The notes under the pieces: model-generated
Told to the model about the DNA's origin: nothing
Seen by the model: the letters and a program-made list of their open reading frames with translations, nothing else
Database searches by the model: none
Translations under genes and position numbers: made by a program
Part shown: positions 57,701 through 64,000 of the stretch, one piece after another
Layout: each line of letters begins with the position of its first letter
Position numbering within the stretch: position 1 is the stretch's first letter
Origin: Chrysomallon squamiferum
Taxonomy: Eukaryota; Mollusca; Gastropoda; Neomphalida; Peltospiridae
Reading direction: 5' to 3'
Assembly: GCA_012295275.1 (NCBI GenBank)
Contig: CM022670.1
Coordinates: forward strand, 40,463,251-40,527,250
DNA: 64,000 bases

Positions 57701-60222
57701 CAGACAAAACCCCCACACAGTAACAAATTACCTTTTGGAAGTTTTTGTGATAAATCTGCAATTCCGTGTGGAATACATAAATGGCAAGTGTGAAAATTAT
57801 GCATCCATGATGAACCCTAAAAGAAAAACAAAATATAGTTTATTGATAATAACTGTTATTTCAAAGAGCCATTTCTTGTAAGCAAAGTTTTATTAAAAAT
57901 ATAACCCACCTTTTAGCATAAAGTCCACACTGAATAGAAAAATCAACATTCAGTTAAAAAGATGATGTATTGCTTCATCCATATCCCAACATTGGTCATT
58001 GCTGAATAAAAAATATTTGCAGTTTTAGAAAAATCAACATTCAGTTAAAAAGATGATGTATTGCTTCATCCATATCCCAACATTGGTCATTGCTGTTATT
58101 TCGACTGATTTACTTCATCAACCTTTAGATTAAAAAGGTTAATTATTTTGTCCTGTTTGTCTAATATCTATTTTTTTATTTCAAGTCTTTGTAAAATTCA
58201 ACATACCTCTCTCTGCCAGGCAGGAGGTTTGCCCCTCCATGTTATTCCGTGGTCTTTGAGGTAAGGTGGTGTCCATGGCGATGACATCTGCTGACCAACT
58301 TTGGCTGAGATTGCCCTCTGAAGCAGAGCTGATGCTCCTGCAGAAGATAATACACTTTGTGAATAATGACACAGTGGCAGCTGGATAACAACTCACCATA
58401 TTATGTTAACTATTATCAGTTGTCAAGAATACTTTTTTGTACAAGTTTTATTATGAGGTGCTTTTTTTTTTTTAAATCTTGAGTCAGGTTAATATGTTGT
58501 ACAGATGTGTCCTAATTCTCACACACATTTTGAACTTTTTTCTGAACACATACACTTACCTAAAGGTTCTTCAGATGTTTGTGATGTTTCTTTTGGTAAT
58601 TTCTCAATAAGAAACATTAACACTTTTCTTATTTCACTTTCACTGGAATACAAGAATGTCTGGTACCCAAGCTCTCCTGAAAATCCCACTTCCTAAAGAA
58701 AAATAAATTACAAAGTATTATTGCATGCAGATTTTGTATTTACTAATAACATATCACTCCATCTATCCCACAGAACAAAAATGATACTAAATTCAAACAC
58801 AAAAACTTTAAATTTTAACAAAGTGTATGTTGTATTTCAAGGAATAATCAGCAATCATGCAAACTTTTGATTCTCTAAACAGAAACTTTCTTAAGATCAA
58901 TTAAAATTGTTTTTTCAAAATATTTTGATAAACCAAACTTATCTAAAAATCACAGTCCTTCAACTTCTATAAGGCAGCTATTTAAACACATTAATTTTGG
59001 ATCAAACGATGTTTCTCTACCTGCACATAATTAGCCAAACTCGCTCCCATACGAAACCTAGCAGACATTCCTGGAGGTAGTGTGTTTGGTAGATCAACGT
59101 CATTGTTGATAACTTTCAAACAACGAACAATTGTCGACACAATCAAATCTGTATTAAACTGCTTCAGACTGGTAATTTCATCATCAATATCACTGTAAAA
59201 AAAAAAAAAAAACCATAATGATTATGTATTAATTTCAGTAAAGCACAGAAAAAAAGAAAAAAAAACCATAAAAGTTAATTATGCACTGATCCTCACAAAA
59301 TATGAATTATTTCAGTGCGAGAAGATTTGTTACATGCAATTTCATTTATTTCTAATATTACTGCACCAAGTTGATCTTTATATTATTTATAAAACAAATA
59401 TAACAGATATTTGTTGGCAAACAATAACTCATATAATTATAATAGCTGTCAGTATTAACATCTCTTAGAGTTTATTTTGAATGTTACTAAAGATTGGGAT
59501 GTTATCAGAAATAAGACCAATTAATTAACTGCACTTAAGCAGATTCAGATAAAATAAATAAATAAATAAATAAATAAATAAAAGAAAAACAAAAGGAAAA
59601 ACAAAGAAGAAAAACAAAAAATAAGCAAAAAATATCTGCACACTCTTTGCCCAGCTATCAGTCAATGGGATGATGCATTGATGATTTATCATTTTTACAT
59701 CATATCAAATGAGATGTACAAAGCTTTCATTTTTATGATTGTTTGCTTTAAAAAAGTTTTAATTTGGTAAAAACCGATCACATGTTCTTTATGACATAAC
59801 TGATACCTATATCATACATATGTCTGATACAGATGACGAGATGGGTCTTCACAGATTCATTGCAATACAGTTATGTTTGTTATATGTATGAGTGTGATTG
59901 TACAGTTACTAAATTAGTACAGAATAATAACTGATATTTTGTACTCCCTGAACCAAAGATTTATCCACTGATTATTTTTAAAAATTATAACAAACTAAGT
60001 GTGCTACTAAAAGTGATAAATTATTTTGCAAACTCAGAAAAGGAAGGTTTTAATGTTTTGAATTATTTATAAAATATATCCATTAGCATGAAACTTAAAG
60101 ACAATTGATATACTATACTGTTATTAAATGGAAGAAAAATAAAGAAATCATCATGAATATTCATCTGTTTACCATCCTATTGAATTTAGGGAATGTATTA
60201 TTATTTTATCCACCTCCTCCAT
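51736..60222 (-). CDS. CCDC22: CCDC22, CCC/COMMD complex coiled-coil protein
   Basis: Sixteen coding exons, 639 residues (human about 627): 60173-60222, 59021-59192, 58560-58692, 58207-58337, 57732-57816, 57059-57228, 56389-56595, 56018-56077, 55129-55368, 54693-54809, 53973-54074, 53441-53548, 53031-53126, 52671-52730, 52336-52410 and 51736-51849. CCDC22 pairs with CCDC93 and COMMD proteins to recycle endosomal cargo, and also influences cullin-RING ligases and NF-kB. The N-terminal calponin-homology-like part starts MEEVDKIIIHSLNSIG and includes LGYQTFLYSSESEIRKV. A basic and serine-rich linker follows, then a coiled coil with EIQKEINHLSGKLDRTF and MREIRDLEEQ, which are conserved landmarks. 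The intron after 53031 has a GC donor (AGG|GCAAGC). The frame is intact throughout. Confidence 0.97.
54088..54510. repeat. Minisatellite, about 60-bp unit x7, in a CCDC22 intron
   Basis: Each copy starts TAAAGTAAAATAAT. Copies 2-3 (long plus short) and 4-5 repeat as a pair, so a dimer was duplicated after the unit itself. Confidence 0.85.
55628..55955. mobile_element. Non-autonomous DNA transposon, pogo/Tigger-like (MITE), in a CCDC22 intron
   Basis: A 328-bp element with imperfect terminal inverted repeats: CAGGTGGAGAATCTTTTATT at the left, and the complement of CAGGTTGGCACTCCCTTATT at the right. Inside the ends are runs such as TTTTCGGATTTCAGAATTT. It has TA on the left flank (TG on the right) and no coding capacity. 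The ends and inner CGGATTT motifs recall, from memory, pogo/Tigger-type elements of other animals. Confidence 0.65.
57935..58095. repeat. Recent tandem duplication in CCDC22 intron 4
   Basis: Two 70-base copies (57935-58004 and 58026-58095) look identical and are separated by 21 unrelated bases, which marks a young event. Confidence 0.9.
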
Positions 60223-60426
60223 GTTGACGTATCATGTGACCAAATTAACTGTCCCAAAGTCGTTCTTTGGAATGCAATTTCACTCTGTTAGCGGTTCTTT
60301 AGTGGTAAACAGTATTGCACTTTGACAACAAATATGGTGGCAATTTTGAGTTTTTATGATATTTACGTGTTTGGTTTATAGCTAAATGAAAAAAAGCGAA
60401 TAACCGTGTTAAATTATTATTGCAAT
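60223..60426. promoter_or_regulatory. Bidirectional promoter of CCDC22 and SCLT1
   Basis: Only 204 bases separate the two start codons on opposite strands, so both 5' UTRs and the core promoter must fit here. Visible elements are ATCATGTGAC (E-box-like) near 60231 and AATATGGTGGCAA near 60330, which loosely resembles a YY1-type initiator element. Confidence 0.7.
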
Positions 60427-60634
60427 ATGCCATCACCAAGTATTGATTTCCTTAAAGATCAAGGTAACACATTTGTACTAAGCATTTTTTTTTATATCGA
60501 GATTCAACATGTTTGGGCTAGTCTGTTATTTGGTGTATTTTCACATTTGTTTTTACGATCTGAATGTACATCTTCATAGATTAATTTTGTTCTGTTTGAC
60601 AGAATAATGAAAAGAAGAAAACAAAAATGAATTC

Positions 60635-60673
<39 letters not shown>

Positions 60674-62000
60674 CTTTTGAAAGAATATTCAATATTGCAA
60701 ACAAGAAGGTAAACAGCCAAATATGAAACCAACATTCATAATGATCATAATCAAACTCATAACAGTTGATACTGTTAATATTAAAATAGTATTAATATTA
60801 GTTATTAAACCATATTTTAAAAGAATCCACTTATATACTCTTAAATATCTTATTTGTCATTCATTTAAAGACGTTGATACTTACAAATCAGAGATAAAAC
60901 GATCTCTGGTTTTATTTAATAGCAATCAAATTGTGTATTAGCGTTACTTATCTGAATAGTCATTAGTGGGTCCATTTTTCGTCTAGGCTTTGATGCATCA
61001 TTATATTAAAATAAATATTATTTGAAATGAATACAGTAGTCATTATAAAGCACTAGTGCTGTTATTATAAACTGAAAATTAATTTAAAAATATGCTTATA
61101 TTTGTTTTAGTACAGCGTTTGAATTCAGTACTAGCCCAGTATCAAGCCAGATATCCATTAGATGCTTCCTTAAATACAGATCAGGTTTGTTTTTATCACT
61201 GAGTTTAAGAGATGTCTATTATGTTTCTGTAAAGGAATGTGCACGTTATGTGAAGCCACTATTATTAAACAGAAGCCACATTAATATAAAAATATTTTTT
61301 GGTTGTCATTCAAATATTATCAGTTCATGTGTAAAAGATCAAATAATTCCTGTATAGATTTTGTAGACAGATAATGAACAAAATAATACCAAAAAGAATA
61401 ATACCAGAGATAATATGATAACATATTTTAAAAGACAGAATAAGAAATGTGTCTATGACTGTGATTAGGCAGTTAACAATGATTTTGTATTTGATGTTAT
61501 TGACAGAAAGTCATATAAATGTTATTTATCTATTCTCAAAATTAAACCTTTCATATCCATAAAAATGGAATGTTTATGATGTATGGTAAAACAATGTATT
61601 TTGAACTTACATGGAATATATAAGAATAACCATGAGGAGGTGATTTATTTTAATAGGTTCCATCATCATCTGGATCATCTCCATGGTTGACAGATCAAAG
61701 GTAGTGTTGTTTTAGATATATTTAATTAACTTTCATTTTATTCTGTCTGTTTAATTCTTTAACATTGTTAATTTCTCAGATATAAAGTAATTTTTAAATT
61801 TTTTCTCCAAATATTTCATTTATGTAAAGAGTAAAAAAAAAAAAAAAAAAAAAATATTAAATAAAGATTCTGCTAACCTTTTCATATATAATTAATAATT
61901 TTATTATAGTCTTTGAATATGATGAAATATTCTTTTCAGTAGAAAATACTTTTTTAAGTTGTAATACAATTTTTTTTAAAAATATATTTGTGTATGTGGG

Positions 62001-62045
<45 letters not shown>

Positions 62046-63572
62046 CTTGTAACATTGTTAAAAATTATTAGTAAAATAACAATACATATATATATATAAT
62101 TTTTTATTTTGTCACCAGTGTTCTGTCTCCATTACTAGCAGAGTATGATAAAATTGTGAACAGTCAGCAGCAAGTAATTAATGTATACAAGGTACATCTT
62201 GTTTTCTCACATTGATACATAAAGAACAAATTAATATTATTTAAAGAAGAAGAAGAAATAAACACAAAAAAAAACAACTTCCAAAGTCAACTTATAACTT
62301 TTATTTCTCAATCAATATCATATATATATTGAAATAATTTTGATTATCTGTTCTAGCCAATATTATCTTCTTGAGCTAGAATATTATATAAATAAAGTAA
62401 TGATTTATAATTGCTGGGTCAAGCCTCAAGAATGAATATGTTGTCTGCTTAATTATCTTTTTTAATACAGTGTCATGAATAATAAGAAAAAAAAACAACA
62501 CCTCTAAGGTTAATACTGTTTAAATTTATTAATTCCAGAATGAACAAGCTGACATGAGAAATGATATAAACAATTTGATAGGAGAAAATGAAAGGTGAGA
62601 AACTAGTTTTGTAGGTTGGTTTTTTTTTTTATTAAAGTGTTGGTTCCTATGAAGCTGATTTTTTACATGGTATAAAAGTACTTTAATGTGGTTACTTTAC
62701 TCAGGTATTATCAAATTTGTCTCGTCTGAATGCTTTTTTTAATTATTATTATTATTATTATTTTATATATTTTACATTTCCAGTAACTGTTTTATTTATT
62801 GTTAATTCAATATTAATAAATTAATATAGAGATACGGCCACATCTATTTTTCTTACTTCTTTTGACAAACTGCTCTGATAAATGCTGATGCTCATTCTTA
62901 CTTACTCACCTTTGTACATATACCTTCATTGTCAATAAGTAACTGGAAAAAAAGAAAGAAAATCTAAAAGATTTATTTATTTCACTTTTGTAATGCATAC
63001 AAAATGTATTTCTGAAATTTCAGACTATTACCACTGCATACACATATAACTGTCATAGTTTAAACTGTTTCCATGTATATCATAGATGTGTATTTATCTG
63101 TTTCAGACTGTATCAAATTTATTACCAAAGTGTTAAGATTTATCCATGCATATATGCCTAATTGGGTTACCTTCATGTATAAGATTAATTTATTTCGGAC
63201 TTTTTGTAAGACTTTATTATGGTATCAGGGATTCTAGTGAATTACCTGCACATATAACTGTCACATGTATAAGATTCATCTATTTCAGACTGTATCAAGA
63301 AATCAGGAACTCACTCCCTAGTGGGTTACCTGCAGATATAACTGTCACATGTATAAGATTTATCTATTTCAGACTGATGCTGGGACTGTATCAGACACTC
63401 ACCAGTGATGAACAGATGGTTGAAAATCTATTTCAGACTGTATCAGCAGGAACTCACTCCCTAGCCTGCACATATAATTGTCACATGTATAAGATTTATC
63501 TAGGTTGGTTCAGTATGCTTTGATGAACAGATGGTTGAAAACTTCCAGCAGCAGCTGCAGCTTGCTTTACAG
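60427..63572 (+). CDS. SCLT1: SCLT1, distal appendage protein, 5' part (runs off right edge)
   Basis: Exons visible: 60427-60463, 61111-61184, 61657-61700, 62119-62191, 62539-62594, 63289-63350 and 63514-63572, all phase-consistent. SCLT1 builds centriole distal appendages needed for basal-body docking and cilium formation. The N-terminus MPSPSIDFLKDQVQRLN, then DQSVLSPLLAEYDKIV, ENERLYQEIRNSLP and DEQMVENFQQQLQLALQ follow human SCLT1 landmarks (DFLREQNRRLN, DQSFLAPLVTEYDK, ENERLHSEL, NLQEQLQLA) in order and spacing. The last two exons sit in a locally scrambled tandem repeat, so their exact limits are less sure. The rest of the coiled-coil protein lies beyond the window. Confidence 0.83.
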
Positions 63573-63580
63573 GTTGGTTC
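63020..63580. repeat. Scrambled tandem duplications around SCLT1 exons 6-7
   Basis: TTTCAGACTG acceptor-like copies occur at 63101, 63283, 63367 and 63431. CTGTCACATGTATAAGAT occurs at about 63259 and 63342, with a variant at 63478. GATGAACAGATGGTTGAAAA occurs at 63407 and 63522. Only one exon 6 copy (63289) and one exon 7 copy (63514) give a phase-consistent product resembling SCLT1. Confidence 0.8.
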
Positions 63581-64000
63581 AGTATCATTAATTCCCAACA
63601 GACTATCTGCACTTCAGATGGTGTTGTATATATTATTATTATTACTTTTTGTTTATTATTTTTTTTCCTTGACCAGAAGTCACAATGTTCTTCACTTTTT
63701 TTGTGAGACCTTTTTTAATCACAAATATTATAACGATTTTATTTTATTTTATTTTTCTCTCTATTTGTTCGTGATCAAGTAACTGTACACTATTAAGGCC
63801 AATAGCAACAACGTATAAAATCATTTTATGGTTTTTCTGTGTGGAGAATGTTCAGAGTCTTCTAAGTAAAGTATTTTTAGCTGCAGTAGATTTGCAGATT
63901 TTGATGATAGATAAGCTTATCTTTATCACAGAATGTTTAAAAACGTGTTTTATTATTTATATAGTTTTTATATATTATTTTAAGATTTTTTTTAAGCAGT

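Overview
This is a nuclear genome window from an animal, most likely a mollusc (probably a gastropod) or another spiralian. It is AT-rich, its genes are split into many short exons with GT-AG introns, and the introns and spacers are full of GA, GT, ATT, TATG and poly(A) microsatellites. There are no operons, CRISPR arrays or prokaryotic features. Gene models were built by hand from splice signals, phase matching and recalled homologues. The species call is an inference.

Left half (1-29,200): three paralogous genes for single-pass membrane proteins I cannot name, called here C (minus, 5' part only, runs off the left edge), A (plus, 7341-15800) and B (minus, 19093-29198). Each has a signal-peptide exon followed by a cysteine-rich ectodomain that resembles, from memory, the uncharacterised DUF7042-DUF7045 group of Pfam. 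Exon boundaries and intron phases of the ectodomain are the same in all three, down to a 12/9-nt microexon just before the transmembrane exon in A and B. The cytoplasmic tails of A and B are long, charged and mostly different. A tRNA-Asn(GTT) gene and an intronless COX20 gene lie between C and A. A and B are convergent.

Middle (29,200-36,278): about 7 kb without a gene I can support, probably including the MAPK15 3' UTR.

Right half (36,279-64,000): conserved single-copy genes. MAPK15/ERK7 (minus, 14 coding exons) is head-to-head with a small GNAT-fold acetyltransferase (plus). MCTS1 (plus, 6 exons, translation re-initiation factor) converges on CCDC22 (minus, 16 exons, CCC/COMMD endosomal complex). 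CCDC22 is head-to-head with SCLT1 (plus, centriole distal appendage protein, runs off the right edge), with only 204 bp between the two start codons. MAPK15 and SCLT1 both have known ciliary roles.

Main points for follow-up: the undescribed receptor-like family, with in-frame splice options that could remove the transmembrane segment of A or swap the C-terminus of B; a cytoplasmic motif that occurs twice in A; three single-base indels that break otherwise clean exons (two in B, one in MAPK15), more likely sequence errors than gene decay; two GC-AG introns; and three independent tandem duplications that copy an exon-intron boundary.
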